Assembly (NCBI GenBank): GCA_040004035.1
Contig: JAMPLN010000005.1
Strand: one strand, 5' to 3'
Origin: Microcoleus vaginatus_C
Lineage (GTDB): Bacteria > Cyanobacteriota > Cyanobacteriia > Cyanobacteriales > Microcoleaceae
Length of the DNA stretch: 64,000 nt
Part shown: piece after piece, positions 1 through 8,200 of the stretch
Position numbering within the stretch: position 1 is the first letter of the stretch
How the letters are laid out: every line of letters starts with the position of its first letter
Translations under genes and position numbers: made by a program
The notes under the pieces: generated by a model
Told to the model about the DNA's origin: nothing
Databases searched by the model: none
What the model saw: only the letters and a program-made list of their open reading frames with translations

Positions 1-67
1 ACGTTCTTAATTGCACAAACATAAACGGTCGATTGCAACTTCGGTCTTCCTTCTTTCTTCTGCTATA

Positions 68-646
68 ATGCCTGCTCCTATTGAATTAATCTGGGCTGTT
101 ATTGGTTTGCTTCTGACGATAGGAGGCACTTTTTTGCCTGCATCTGTCACAATTCCGATTGGGTTGTGGGACGATCGAGGACTTCAGGCGTACTCTTTAG
201 GTGTTACCTATCAAATTGGAGCCGTTTTGCTAGTAGGCTGCATGGGGGGGAAAAATGCTGCGGCTCTCTCGCAAATTGCCTATTTGGCATTAGGATTAAC
301 TTTGTGGCCAGTTTTTTCTCAAGGCGGCGGCATCGGCTATCTCAAAGAAGCGAGTTTTGGGTATTTGCTGGGTTTTGTGCCGGGTGCTTGGGTATGCGGC
401 TGGGTGGCTTTTAAGGTGGCTTCGCGGCTGGAATCTATGGCTTTTAGCTGTTTGTGCGGTTTGTTCACTGTTCACGCGATCGGCTTAATTTATCTAATTT
501 TTACTTACTGGCTACCTCCGGCCAAAAAAACACCTTTATTCGATGAGATTCTTAAATATTCGGTTTATCCCATGCCGGGACAATTGGCGGTAGTTTGTGC
601 GATCGCAGTGCTGTCATTTACGTTACGCCGCTTGATGTTTTATTAA
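68..646 (+). CDS. bioY: BioY-family biotin transporter (S component)
   Basis: Small, very hydrophobic protein of about 192 residues with five to six membrane segments. It begins with the LLLTIGGTF stretch followed by a Thr/Pro-rich loop that I associate with cyanobacterial BioY proteins. BioY is the substrate-binding membrane component of biotin ECF transporters and can work alone or with an EcfAT module; no EcfA or EcfT gene is visible nearby. The frame is open upstream to a TTG at 11, but the ATG at 68 removes a polar 19-residue extension and fits the family start better. It lies 265 bases upstream of lspA on the same strand. The family call is fairly secure; the substrate is inferred from the family. 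Confidence 0.82.
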   Translation: MPAPIELIWAVIGLLLTIGGTFLPASVTIPIGLWDDRGLQAYSLGVTYQIGAVLLVGCMGGKNAAALSQIAYLALGLTLWPVFSQGGGIGYLKEASFGYLLGFVPGAWVCGWVAFKVASRLESMAFSCLCGLFTVHAIGLIYLIFTYWLPPAKKTPLFDEILKYSVYPMPGQLAVVCAIAVLSFTLRRLMFY

Positions 647-911
647 TTGCGAAGGAAGAAGGAAGTTCGGCAACGGATTCTGTAACGGATGAAACGGATG
701 TCAGGATGAAGGATGAAGCATGAAGGATGAAGGATGAAGGATGAGGTAACTGGTAATTGTGCAAAATAAGGTTATACTATACATTGCGAAACGGGAGAGT
801 CATCTCGCTGCGGCTCGGATTGCTTTGCTGCACTGCATTCTGCTTGCGATGACAAGTGAGATTGGAGTAAATTCTCTCATGCCCGATGCCCCATTTTCTA
901 TTGCTTAATTC
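647..911. repeat. Intergenic region with aggatga tandem repeat
   Basis: No gene seen. Positions about 701-746 are a tandem, slightly degenerate repeat of the heptamer aggatga. The phrase just before it (about 660-690, ggaagttc followed by a run of acgg words) has a relative near 56942-56985, so this is probably one of the dispersed short-repeat families of the genome. Confidence 0.6.
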
Positions 912-1424
912 ATGCGTTTTAAAAGAAATCCCTTGTTCTGGGTGGCTGCTGTTATCAGTTTAGTTTTAGACCACCTGACTAAGTTTTGGGTGGTGCAAAA
1001 TTTTGACTTGACAGTTCCTCCGCAGACGCAGCCACTGTTACCCGGGGTGTTTCACTTCACTTATGTTGTTAATACCGGTGCGGCTTTTAGTCTTTTCAGC
1101 AATGGCGGGGCGATTTGGTTGCGGTGGCTGTCTTTGGCCGTTAGTGTCGGATTGATTGTGTTGGCTTGGTTCGGGCCGCGAATTAACCGCTGGGAACAAG
1201 CTGGCTACGGTTTGATTTTGGGGGGAGCACTGGGGAACGGGATCGATCGATTTGTTTCGGGCCACGTTGTAGATTTTATCGATTTTCGGCTCATTCGGTT
1301 CCCGGTATTTAATCTGGCGGATGTGTTTATTAATGCTGGGATTATCTGTTTGGTGATTGCAACTTTTCACAGTGCACCGCCTACTCCCAGAGTTCAGGAC
1401 GATCGCAATTCTATTTCAGAGTAA
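912..1424 (+). CDS. lspA: Lipoprotein signal peptidase (signal peptidase II)
   Basis: A 170-residue inner-membrane aspartic protease that removes the signal peptide from diacylglyceryl-modified prolipoproteins. Four hydrophobic segments are visible. The family motifs are intact: NTGAAFS at residues 54-60, GNGIDR with a catalytic Asp at 112, and FNLAD with the second catalytic Asp at 137. Length is normal for the family. The start ATG is the first in frame. The C-terminal 20 residues are polar and variable, as is usual. Confidence 0.95.
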   Translation: MRFKRNPLFWVAAVISLVLDHLTKFWVVQNFDLTVPPQTQPLLPGVFHFTYVVNTGAAFSLFSNGGAIWLRWLSLAVSVGLIVLAWFGPRINRWEQAGYGLILGGALGNGIDRFVSGHVVDFIDFRLIRFPVFNLADVFINAGIICLVIATFHSAPPTPRVQDDRNSISE

Positions 1425-1776
1425 CTTTGAAGAAGTCAATCGATTTTAGATTTTAGATTTTAGATTTTAGATTTTAGATTAACCCCCCCACGGGCTGTAC
1501 CGTTCTCAGGTTTATCGGATGCCGAGCTTTTTTTGCTTATCCACTGATGAATCCGGCGGCCTGGCAACCAATTGCTTTCGGTCATTTGTCCCTTGTCTTT
1601 TACCAGAAGGTATAGGTGTCAACTTAAGGTTAGAGTCATTTATGAGCTATAATTATATTTTTTATTGCTAAGGCTAAACTTGCCCGCGATCAAAAGCAAT
1701 TTGGTCACAAACTCCCAGATTTATCCGTGGGAGAAATTTCATAATCTAAAATCTAAAATCTAAAATCTAAAATCGG
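1425..1776. repeat. Intergenic region bounded by two inverted AAAATCT arrays
   Basis: A 352-base gap without a gene. It begins with a heptamer array reading TTTTAGA on this strand (about 1442-1480) and ends with the same heptamer in the opposite orientation, AAAATCT (about 1741-1774), two bases before the radical SAM start codon. The arrays therefore form an imperfect inverted pair around about 260 bases that contain no recognisable element. Confidence 0.8.
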
Positions 1777-3414
1777 ATGACTCCTAATCCATTTGCCCAA
1801 GAACGCTTACTATTTGCCCCAGCAACCCCCGATGCTGATGCTATCCCGACTATTTTTGCTTTTCCCAACGAGTACACGGTGGGTATTACCAGTCTCGGCT
1901 ATCAGATAGTGTGGGCAACTTTGGCTGTGCGATCGGATATTGAAGTGGGCCGTTTATTTACTGATATCCGCGAACAACTTCCCCGACATCCAGAATTACT
2001 GGGATTTTCGCTTTCTTGGGAACTAGACTATGTAAATATTCTAAATTTATTGGAATCTCTAGAAATTCCGATTTGGGCGTCACAACGAACTGATAATCAT
2101 CCCATCGTCTTCGGCGGTGGCCCGGTTTTTACTGCTAATCCAGAACCTTTTGCCGATTTTTTTGATGTGATTTTGCTGGGAGATGGCGAACATCTCATAG
2201 ACAATTTTATTGATGCTTATAAAGAAGTTCGTACCGCCGACAGACAAACTAAATTGCGGTATTTAGCCCAAGTTCCGGGGGTTTACGTCCCCAGTTTGTA
2301 CGAAGTAAGTTATCGGGATGCCGCTGAGGGGATTAAATCGATTCAGCCTGTCGACTCGGGAATTCCCAGTATGGTTGAAAAACAGACTTATCGCGGCAAT
2401 ACTTTATCTGCTTCCACTGTGGTGACAGAAAAAGCGGCTTGGGAAAATATTTACATGGTGGAAGTGGTTCGGAGTTGTCCAGAAATGTGCCGTTTTTGTT
2501 TGGCAAGTTATCTGACTTTGCCGTTTAGAACTGCGAGTTTGGAGGGTTCGCTAATTCCGGCGATCGATCGCGGTTTAGCTGTGACTAATCGTTTGGGTTT
2601 GTTGGGTGCTTCGGTCACTCAGCACCCGGAATTTGAAGCGTTGCTGGATCATTTGAATCATCCGAAATACGACGGCGTGCGGCTGAGTCTTTCTTCGGTA
2701 AGGACGAATACGGTGACAGTTAAATTGGCCGAAATTTTGACAAACAGAGACAGCAAATCTGTGACGATTGCGGTGGAAAGCGGGAGCGCTCGCCTCCGCA
2801 AAATCGTTAACAAAAAACTCACAAATGACGAAATTATCCAAGCTGCTATCAATGCTAAGGCGGGTGGATTAAAGGGAATTAAACTTTACGGGATGGCGGG
2901 AATTCCCGGCGAAGAAATGGAGGATTTAGAGGAAACGGTGGCGATGATGCGGGCGATTAGAAAAGCTGTTCCCGGTTTGCGGTTGACTCTGGGATGCAGC
3001 ACTTTTGTCCCGAAATCTCACACTCCTTTTCAGTGGTTTGGAGTGAATAAAGATGCGGAGAAGAGGCTGAAGTTTTTAGATAAAGAATTGCGGAAGTTGG
3101 GTTTAGAATTTAGACCTGAAAGTTATAACTGGTCTGTGATTCAGGGGTTGCTCTCCAGGGGCGATCGGCGGTTGTCTCGGCTGTTGGAATTAGTGCGGCA
3201 TTACGGCGATACTTTGGGCAGTTATCGACGGGCGTTTAAGGAGTTGCGGGGACAGTTGCCGGAGATGGATTTTTATGTTTTTCAAGAGTGGGAATTGGAT
3301 CTGGTTTTGCCTTGGAGTCATTTAAAAGGGCCGCTACCGGAGGCGACTTTGAAGAAGCATTTGGCTGAGGCGATGAGTCATTTTAGGACGAAGGATTTAC
3401 AGTTGACAAGTTAA
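1777..3414 (+). CDS. B12-binding-type radical SAM protein of unknown substrate
   Basis: A 545-residue protein. The first 200 residues resemble the cobalamin-binding-like domain fused to many radical SAM enzymes (GGGP at 113-116, then LLGDGE at 133-138). The radical SAM core carries Cys234, Cys238 and Cys241 in the CxxxCxxC spacing that holds the 4Fe-4S cluster and S-adenosylmethionine. It is followed by a glycine-rich strand and an ESGSARLRK segment typical of the TIM barrel. Cyanobacterial homologues are annotated only as radical SAM proteins, and I cannot name a substrate. No partner gene overlaps it. An AAAATCT array ends two bases before the ATG, and no Shine-Dalgarno sequence is seen. 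Confidence 0.85.
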   Translation: MTPNPFAQERLLFAPATPDADAIPTIFAFPNEYTVGITSLGYQIVWATLAVRSDIEVGRLFTDIREQLPRHPELLGFSLSWELDYVNILNLLESLEIPIWASQRTDNHPIVFGGGPVFTANPEPFADFFDVILLGDGEHLIDNFIDAYKEVRTADRQTKLRYLAQVPGVYVPSLYEVSYRDAAEGIKSIQPVDSGIPSMVEKQTYRGNTLSASTVVTEKAAWENIYMVEVVRSCPEMCRFCLASYLTLPFRTASLEGSLIPAIDRGLAVTNRLGLLGASVTQHPEFEALLDHLNHPKYDGVRLSLSSVRTNTVTVKLAEILTNRDSKSVTIAVESGSARLRKIVNKKLTNDEIIQAAINAKAGGLKGIKLYGMAGIPGEEMEDLEETVAMMRAIRKAVPGLRLTLGCSTFVPKSHTPFQWFGVNKDAEKRLKFLDKELRKLGLEFRPESYNWSVIQGLLSRGDRRLSRLLELVRHYGDTLGSYRRAFKELRGQLPEMDFYVFQEWELDLVLPWSHLKGPLPEATLKKHLAEAMSHFRTKDLQLTS

Positions 3415-3420
3415 GAAATA

Positions 3421-3470
3421 GCGGATGCGAAAGTGCGTTAGCGAAGCCCTCGAAGAGGATCGCATCTTTG
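3421..3470. repeat. Short GC-rich dispersed repeat
   Basis: After the radical SAM stop there is an imperfect palindromic stretch built from gcgatcg-like words (gcgttagcgaagccctcg and its surroundings). It resembles short dispersed elements common in filamentous cyanobacteria. No function assigned. Confidence 0.4.
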
Positions 3471-3535
3471 CAAGTAAGTAGATTGAAAGCTAACTTAACA
3501 AGATAAAATAAGGAGCGACGTACTATAATACAATT

Positions 3536-3868
3536 ATGCCAGAAGTTCAACCCAAGGAAATTCAGCGTTATGTCACCTCAGATGGCAGAGTACCTTTCGC
3601 TGAGTGGTTTGATTCCTTCAAAGATACAAACACTCAAGCCAAGATTCGATCTAGGCTAAATCGGGTTGTTACTCGTAATTTGGGAGACTATCGTTCAGTT
3701 GGAGAAGGAGTTTGCGAACTCAGAATAGACTATGGCCCTGGTTTCCGAATCTATTTTGGGCAAGTTGGAACAACAATTGTGCTTCTCCTCTGCGGTGGAG
3801 ATAAAAGCACTCAAAACCGAGATATCCTCCAAGCAAAAGAATACTGGACAGATTACAACAGGATTTAA
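3536..3868 (+). CDS. RelE/HigB-like toxin (phage Gp49-like killer protein)
   Basis: A 110-residue basic protein. It has the family pattern FAEWFDSFKD near residue 25, then RLNRVVTRNLGDYRSVGEGVCELRIDYG broken by loops, and ends with the GGDKSTQNRDI segment seen in addiction-module killer proteins (the PF05973 type). Members of this RelE superfamily group are ribosome-dependent mRNA endonucleases. The antitoxin-like gene starts four bases after its stop. Toxin-first order is typical of higBA-type modules. Confidence 0.85.
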   Translation: MPEVQPKEIQRYVTSDGRVPFAEWFDSFKDTNTQAKIRSRLNRVVTRNLGDYRSVGEGVCELRIDYGPGFRIYFGQVGTTIVLLLCGGDKSTQNRDILQAKEYWTDYNRI

Positions 3869-3872
3869 AACA

Positions 3873-4226
3873 ATGGCTAAAAGTATTCCAGATCATCCGT
3901 TTTTGATTGAATCTCTGAGAAAAAACCCGGCATTGTCAGCCGCCTATATAACGGCGACTATAGAGGAAATCGACCCGGAACCTGAATTGCTGAAACTTGC
4001 TCTGGGCGATGTAGCAGAAGCTTTGGGTCAACCGAAAATGACTCCTGAAGAATATGAATTGCACTTAAAAAAACTGGATGAATTGCTGTCGCAGCAAGGA
4101 AGCGATACAATTTACCATCTGGGAACTTGGCTGAATGCTTTGGGATTGAAACTAACAGTTGCTGTTTGTACTGATACAGAGGATAATACTGCAAATGCTG
4201 AAACGCGATCGCAAATAACTGTTTAA
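3873..4226 (+). CDS. HigA-like antitoxin (addiction module antidote family)
   Basis: A 117-residue partner of the toxin just upstream. The N-terminal part (FLIESLRKNPALSAAYI and then a conserved LKLALGDVAEALG) matches addiction-module antidote proteins of the HigA/XRE type. The C-terminal helices end in LNALGLKLTVAV, as in the family. The middle, where the recognition helix should be, is unusual (TPEEYELHLKKLDELL), so DNA binding may be altered. The start chosen is the ATG at 3873, four bases after the toxin stop; the frame is open further upstream but only by overlapping the toxin gene. Confidence 0.75.
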   Translation: MAKSIPDHPFLIESLRKNPALSAAYITATIEEIDPEPELLKLALGDVAEALGQPKMTPEEYELHLKKLDELLSQQGSDTIYHLGTWLNALGLKLTVAVCTDTEDNTANAETRSQITV

Positions 4227-4239
4227 CTTAATCTAGAAA

Positions 4240-4701
4240 ATGCCCAATTTTAAATATTCATCCTTAATTAATGCCACCGTTGAAGCTGTCTGGAATTTTC
4301 ACGAAAGGCCAGACATTCTGCAACTTTTGACTCCGCCTTGGCAACCGGTGAAAATCATTCGCCGCGAAGGGGGACTCGATGTGGGTGCTGTATCAGAATT
4401 TCGCCTGTTATTGGGGCCGATTCCTGTAAAATGGGTGGCGACTCACACTGAGTGCGAACAATATCGCTTGTTTGTTGATGAACAAACTGAGGGGCCGATG
4501 GCACGTTGGGTTCACCGACACGAGTTTACCTCAGAAAATGGCAAGACTAGATTGACAGATGCGATCGCATTTTCGATACCGGGCGGCCCGATTGTCGATT
4601 TGCTGTTAGGTTGGTGGGTGGATATGCGGTTAACAGATATGTTTCGCTACCGCCACGAAGTCACAAAAAGAGAGTGCGAGAAAGATGCAAACAACGGCTG
4701 A
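4240..4701 (+). CDS. SRPBCC-family protein (polyketide cyclase/dehydrase-like)
   Basis: A 153-residue protein that opens with a beta strand and the motif VEAVWNFHERPD, characteristic of the START-like SRPBCC fold, which binds hydrophobic ligands in a deep pocket. It continues with LTPPWQPVKI and ends with a WWVDMRLTDMFRYRH helix, the usual C-terminal long helix. Cyanobacterial homologues have no established ligand. It overlaps the next small gene by 17 bases, suggesting translational coupling. Confidence 0.8.
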   Translation: MPNFKYSSLINATVEAVWNFHERPDILQLLTPPWQPVKIIRREGGLDVGAVSEFRLLLGPIPVKWVATHTECEQYRLFVDEQTEGPMARWVHRHEFTSENGKTRLTDAIAFSIPGGPIVDLLLGWWVDMRLTDMFRYRHEVTKRECEKDANNG

Positions 4702-4873
4702 ATATTACTGTGCTTTCTGCGGCGAACCGAGTACAACTTTTGTTGATATCAGCGGTGGTATGGAACAATCATATATCGAAGATTGTCAGGTTTGCTGTCG
4801 CCCGAATGTTCTTTATGTCAGAATAGATGAAGATACGCTGGATATTGAAATAGATACTGACTATCAAGAATAA
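4685..4873 (+). CDS. Small CPXCG-type cysteine-rich protein
   Basis: A 62-residue protein with two paired-cysteine knuckles (CAFC near residue 9 and CQVC near residue 34) that probably bind zinc, followed by an acidic C-terminus (DEDTLDIEIDTDYQE). This fits the CPXCG motif-containing cysteine-rich protein family, whose role is unknown. It starts inside the SRPBCC gene in another frame, so the two are probably co-transcribed. Confidence 0.8.
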   Translation: MQTTAEYYCAFCGEPSTTFVDISGGMEQSYIEDCQVCCRPNVLYVRIDEDTLDIEIDTDYQE

Positions 4874-4880
4874 GTGACTA

Positions 4881-5630
4881 TCAAAATGTATGAATTGCAT
4901 TTGATGTTGACTTGGTAGAATTCATAAATTTTGAAGATGCTGCTTCTACGAAAGCCTGAAAAATTCGAGAGTTGAACGAACAGTTTGGCGACATTTCTGG
5001 GTGCCATTGAATTGCTATCATCCAAGGGTGATAGCAGTGTTCCATTGCTTCTACCAAAGTGTCAGGTGCATTGGCTACAATTCGCCAATCGGATGTTACC
5101 TTCCTCACTGCTTGATGATGCCAGGAAACAACTGTTGTTGAAGTTTTTCCCATAATTTTTGCTAGCCGACTGTTTGGCTCAATTTCAATGGTATGCTCGA
5201 TCGCACGCGGGGGAATTCCCGATCCGTGATTAACCTCGTCTCCGTAAGCATCCGGTACGTGAATCACCAAACTGCCACCGCTGGCTACGTTCAGGATTTG
5301 CATTCCCCGGCAAATCCCCAACACAGGTATGTCAGCCTTCAAAGCTAGCTTTGCTAAGCTTAATTCAAAATTGTCGCGTTCTGCATTAACCGAGTAAACT
5401 GTGCGATCGACATAACCGCCATAAAGTTCTGGGTTAATATCTCCGCCCCCGGAAAAAATCAAACCATCTACTGCATCCAAAATACTAGCCGGATCTAATT
5501 GATTGGGCGGCAGTAAAATCGGAATGCCACCAGCCGCCTGAACTGCATCAATATAAGTTCCATTTAAGCGATATTCGCCGGCTGGACAGCGGTTGTATGT
5601 TGTGATGCCAACAATAGGAAATTTTTTCAT
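4881..5630 (-). CDS. Class I glutamine amidotransferase-like hydrolase (peptidase C26)
   Basis: A 249-residue cytoplasmic enzyme of the gamma-glutamyl-gamma-aminobutyrate hydrolase (PuuD-like) family. The nucleophile lies in GICRGMQ and the catalytic His/Glu in QWHPE; an oxyanion-forming FSGGGDINP loop precedes them. The enzymes cleave gamma-glutamyl amide bonds in polyamine or related metabolites. No putrescine-pathway gene is adjacent, so the physiological substrate is open. It converges on the CPXCG gene with only seven bases between the stops. Confidence 0.88.
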   Translation of the reverse strand: MKKFPIVGITTYNRCPAGEYRLNGTYIDAVQAAGGIPILLPPNQLDPASILDAVDGLIFSGGGDINPELYGGYVDRTVYSVNAERDNFELSLAKLALKADIPVLGICRGMQILNVASGGSLVIHVPDAYGDEVNHGSGIPPRAIEHTIEIEPNSRLAKIMGKTSTTVVSWHHQAVRKVTSDWRIVANAPDTLVEAMEHCYHPWMIAIQWHPEMSPNCSFNSRIFQAFVEAASSKFMNSTKSTSNAIHTF

Positions 5631-5701
5631 TTGCTAGAGATGGGGAGATAATTATTTAGATTAATACTCAGATTTGGCACTATTTGTAATCAGTGTTTCA
5701 T

Positions 5702-5774
5702 CGGCGGGCTACTAGGAGCAACGGCCCACAATAAAACTGACTTATTGTGAAACAGGCATCTTGCCTGTTTTTTG
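5702..5774. repeat. Dispersed repeat with aacaggc...gcctgtt palindrome
   Basis: This copy contains the phrase ctaggagcaacggcccaca, then a short spacer and the perfect 7-bp hairpin AACAGGC/GCCTGTT (5751-5769) followed by a T run. Related copies lie at about 9591-9668, 10722-10892 and 25652-25735. On the plus strand the hairpin plus T run would resemble a terminator, but both flanking genes run the other way. Confidence 0.75.
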
Positions 5775-5829
5775 TCTCATTACTTGCGATCGATTCCTAC
5801 ATTAAACTGAAAATTCCCTGCACTGCTGT

Positions 5830-6492
5830 CTAATTTGTAACAGTTTTAGTATTAGTTTCCGGGAGTGGTTTGCGCGTGCACAGATAAGCCAGCGGCCCGA
5901 ACAGCGGTACTAATGTTACTGCCCAAAAAGCTGTAGAGTTCTGCATTCCTCGGCGCGCCATATCGTCTCCTAATAAGGCAGGAAATAGTAGGCAAAGCAT
6001 ACAAAAATCTAAACTCATTACATGGATAAAACGGCTGCTTTGCCACTGTTCAATAAAATCAGACCAATCGCCTTTTGTCAAGCCAAAGGCAACTAAACCA
6101 ACAGCAGCTAATGTTAAGAAAATTCCAGTAAAACGGGAGTCTAATATCTTTAAAAAGATATTTTTATGACCAGAAAATTCTGGATTCGGTTCGCGCAGGG
6201 CTAAATAAGGCAGCAAGGCAACGGCGCCGACGCCAAAGGATAAAGTGGCAAATAACCATGCAGGTATTTTCTGGCCCCTGCCGTCAGCAAATAAGACGCA
6301 ACTGTAGATGAGCGGCCAGACTCCCATGAGGTTGAATAACGCTACAATTAAAGGGTTGATGTCTGCTATTTTGCCTGTGGAAATATTGGTAATTAGTGTG
6401 ATGGTTTTTTCAGGGCTGTCGGGTGGTGCAAATACAAAGGCGTAGGTGATAAATGCAATCCAAAGCAGCCCAAATCCAATTTTTCTGAACAT
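5830..6492 (-). CDS. Unrecognised six-helix membrane protein
   Basis: A 220-residue protein with about six hydrophobic segments (starting near residues 5, 50, 75, 115, 150 and 185) and short polar loops. The last third carries an FCMLCLLFPALLGDD stretch ahead of an arginine-rich turn and a final membrane helix ending in GPLAYLC. I do not recognise the family with confidence; it looks like a conserved cyanobacterial membrane protein. No enzymatic motif is visible and the neighbours do not suggest a role. Confidence 0.7.
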   Translation of the reverse strand: MFRKIGFGLLWIAFITYAFVFAPPDSPEKTITLITNISTGKIADINPLIVALFNLMGVWPLIYSCVLFADGRGQKIPAWLFATLSFGVGAVALLPYLALREPNPEFSGHKNIFLKILDSRFTGIFLTLAAVGLVAFGLTKGDWSDFIEQWQSSRFIHVMSLDFCMLCLLFPALLGDDMARRGMQNSTAFWAVTLVPLFGPLAYLCTRKPLPETNTKTVTN

Positions 6493-6564
6493 AGTTAGTT
6501 TTTCTTACTTCTGATATTACTATAGCAAGCTTCAAGGGTTTTTGAATAAGACTTTTTTTATTTA

Positions 6565-6597
6565 CCGCAGAGGACGCAGAGGACACAGAGGAAGAAC
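6565..6597. repeat. Dispersed ccgcagagg(ac) repeat
   Basis: A run of imperfect cgcagagga words. Relatives occur at about 12160-12197 (opposite orientation), 12247-12285 and 29364-29393. It lies just downstream of the FAD oxidoreductase stop. Confidence 0.65.
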
Positions 6598-6618
6598 GGA
6601 AAATATCTGAATGTATTG

Positions 6619-7887
6619 CTATTTGGTATTGCGGGTTTTGGGCAGATTGCTAAATTTTTGCATAAATTGGCGATCGATCCAATCTTTCCAATACCACAAC
6701 AACCGTGATTCCCACATGAAATTGCCGCGAGATGCGATCGCCCTTTTATTCCCAGTACCAATTAACCCTAAGTATTGTTCCTGCGGTGCAAAGGGTTTCA
6801 GCGGTTTTTCCAATAAAAAATGCTGCAAATTTTCAAACAGCGGTTTGCCCTGACGCACGGCAAACACGCCTGCTTTGGGACGGGGATAATTAACCATCGC
6901 AGCGATATCTCCAGCCCCAAATACGTTGGGGTGAGAGACTGATTGCAGGCAATCGTTGACTTGCATAAAGCCCTTTGAGTCGGCTGCTAAACCGGATTCT
7001 CTTATCCAATCGGCGGCCGATGCTTGTGTTACCCAAAAAATGTGATCGCACTCTAATTCTAAACCTGATTCACCGGAAAGTTGGTAATCGGTATGAAATT
7101 GAGGATTGGTTTCTTTCTCAATCTTTTTTACAGCACAGACTTTTTCCTTTAAATGCAATTGAATGCCGCGAATGAGGAGAATTTCTTGAAGGCGGCGGCG
7201 CACCCGCTGATTGTGTCCCTCCATCAATTCAGCACCGCTGTGAAACAAATGAATTTCTGATGATAAATTTTCTAATTTTTCTTCCCTCTTCCTTCTTCTT
7301 TCTTCCTTCTTACCTCTTCCTTCTTCCCTCTTCCTTCTTCCCTCTTCCTTCTTCCCTCTTCCTTCTTCCTTCCCCAATCTAGATTGCATATTTAATGCTA
7401 ATTCTACGCCGCCGGCACCGCCGCCGACAATGGCTATCCGCAGTGGTTTTTCGGGATGGTTTTGCCTTGCGGAAATTAACTGATTCCAGCTAGCTAAAAA
7501 CTCCGGTACGGGTTTAGCTGCAATTGCATATTCTGCAGCACCCGGTACAGATAAAGTCGCAGGAGTGCTGCCGATATCCACAGAAAGCACATCAAAATTA
7601 ATCGGAGGGCGAGTTTGACAAATAACTAAATTTTTGTTAAGGTCGATCGCGATCGCCCGATCAACCAATATGTGACACCCGGCAAATTCAGCGAGCGATC
7701 GCAAATCGATGTGACATTCATCATAACCGTAAAACCCGGCAACGTGTCCCGGCAGCATCCCCGAATAAGGCGCGTGCAGCACGTCGCTAATCAGAGTCAA
7801 ACGCACTCCCGGCAGCGGTTTGATGCCGAACATTTTTAATACAATAGCATGACTGTGACCGCCACCAATTAACACTAAATCTTTCAC
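6619..7887 (-). CDS. NAD(P)/FAD-dependent oxidoreductase resembling the N-terminal half of cyanobacterial SelD
   Basis: A pyridine-nucleotide-disulphide-type oxidoreductase with an N-terminal FAD-binding GGGHSH motif, a second dinucleotide-binding motif (VGGGAGGVELALN) about 165 residues in, and a FAD-closing GAGDIA segment. The opening KDLVLIGGGHSH and the ending WKDWIDRQFMQKFSNLP match what I recall of the oxidoreductase domain fused to selenide, water dikinase (SelD) in cyanobacteria. Here the frame stops at that junction, and the downstream DNA is a dispersed repeat with no kinase domain. Residues about 195-225 are a Lys/Glu/Arg/Gly-only stretch encoded by a purine-rich minisatellite. The GTG at 7887 is preferred; a TTG at 7956 would add an unrelated extension. 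Confidence 0.78.
   Translation of the reverse strand: MKDLVLIGGGHSHAIVLKMFGIKPLPGVRLTLISDVLHAPYSGMLPGHVAGFYGYDECHIDLRSLAEFAGCHILVDRAIAIDLNKNLVICQTRPPINFDVLSVDIGSTPATLSVPGAAEYAIAAKPVPEFLASWNQLISARQNHPEKPLRIAIVGGGAGGVELALNMQSRLGKEEGRGKKEEGRRKREEGRGKKEERRRKREEKLENLSSEIHLFHSGAELMEGHNQRVRRRLQEILLIRGIQLHLKEKVCAVKKIEKETNPQFHTDYQLSGESGLELECDHIFWVTQASAADWIRESGLAADSKGFMQVNDCLQSVSHPNVFGAGDIAAMVNYPRPKAGVFAVRQGKPLFENLQHFLLEKPLKPFAPQEQYLGLIGTGNKRAIASRGNFMWESRLLWYWKDWIDRQFMQKFSNLPKTRNTK
7265..7378. repeat. Purine/pyrimidine minisatellite inside the oxidoreductase gene
   Basis: Tandem, imperfect cttcc/cttcttcc words on this strand (ggaagaggga on the coding strand), lying fully in frame within the oxidoreductase. 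A related unit is intergenic at about 48716-48753. It encodes a highly charged low-complexity loop between the FAD and NAD domains. Confidence 0.8.
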
Positions 7888-8200
7888 AATTACAGATGTT
7901 CGATCGAAATGTTGCAGCACCGATATTGTACAGCACTCGCACTCCTTGGGCCGCAAAGTCCGGTAAGGATAGCTGGCAGTGCGTAATTAATGATTTCCCA
8001 GCAGTTAGACAGAATGCTGTCACTTACCCTCTGTCTCCGAGATTATACTTAGCTCAGTTGCGATCGCATAACATCAATTCACCCATTTCACTTAACCGAT
8101 TTCACATTCAGCGCAAATGGCTGTAGACTGTAGAGCGAGCAAATTTTATCACCAAATTATGCCGGGGTGTGTTTCAATAGCTAACTCACCATTCAAAACT

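Noticed and set aside
1442..1480. AAAATCT arrays as a possible CRISPR
   Set aside because: Units are seven bases, contiguous and without unique spacers; no cas gene is nearby.
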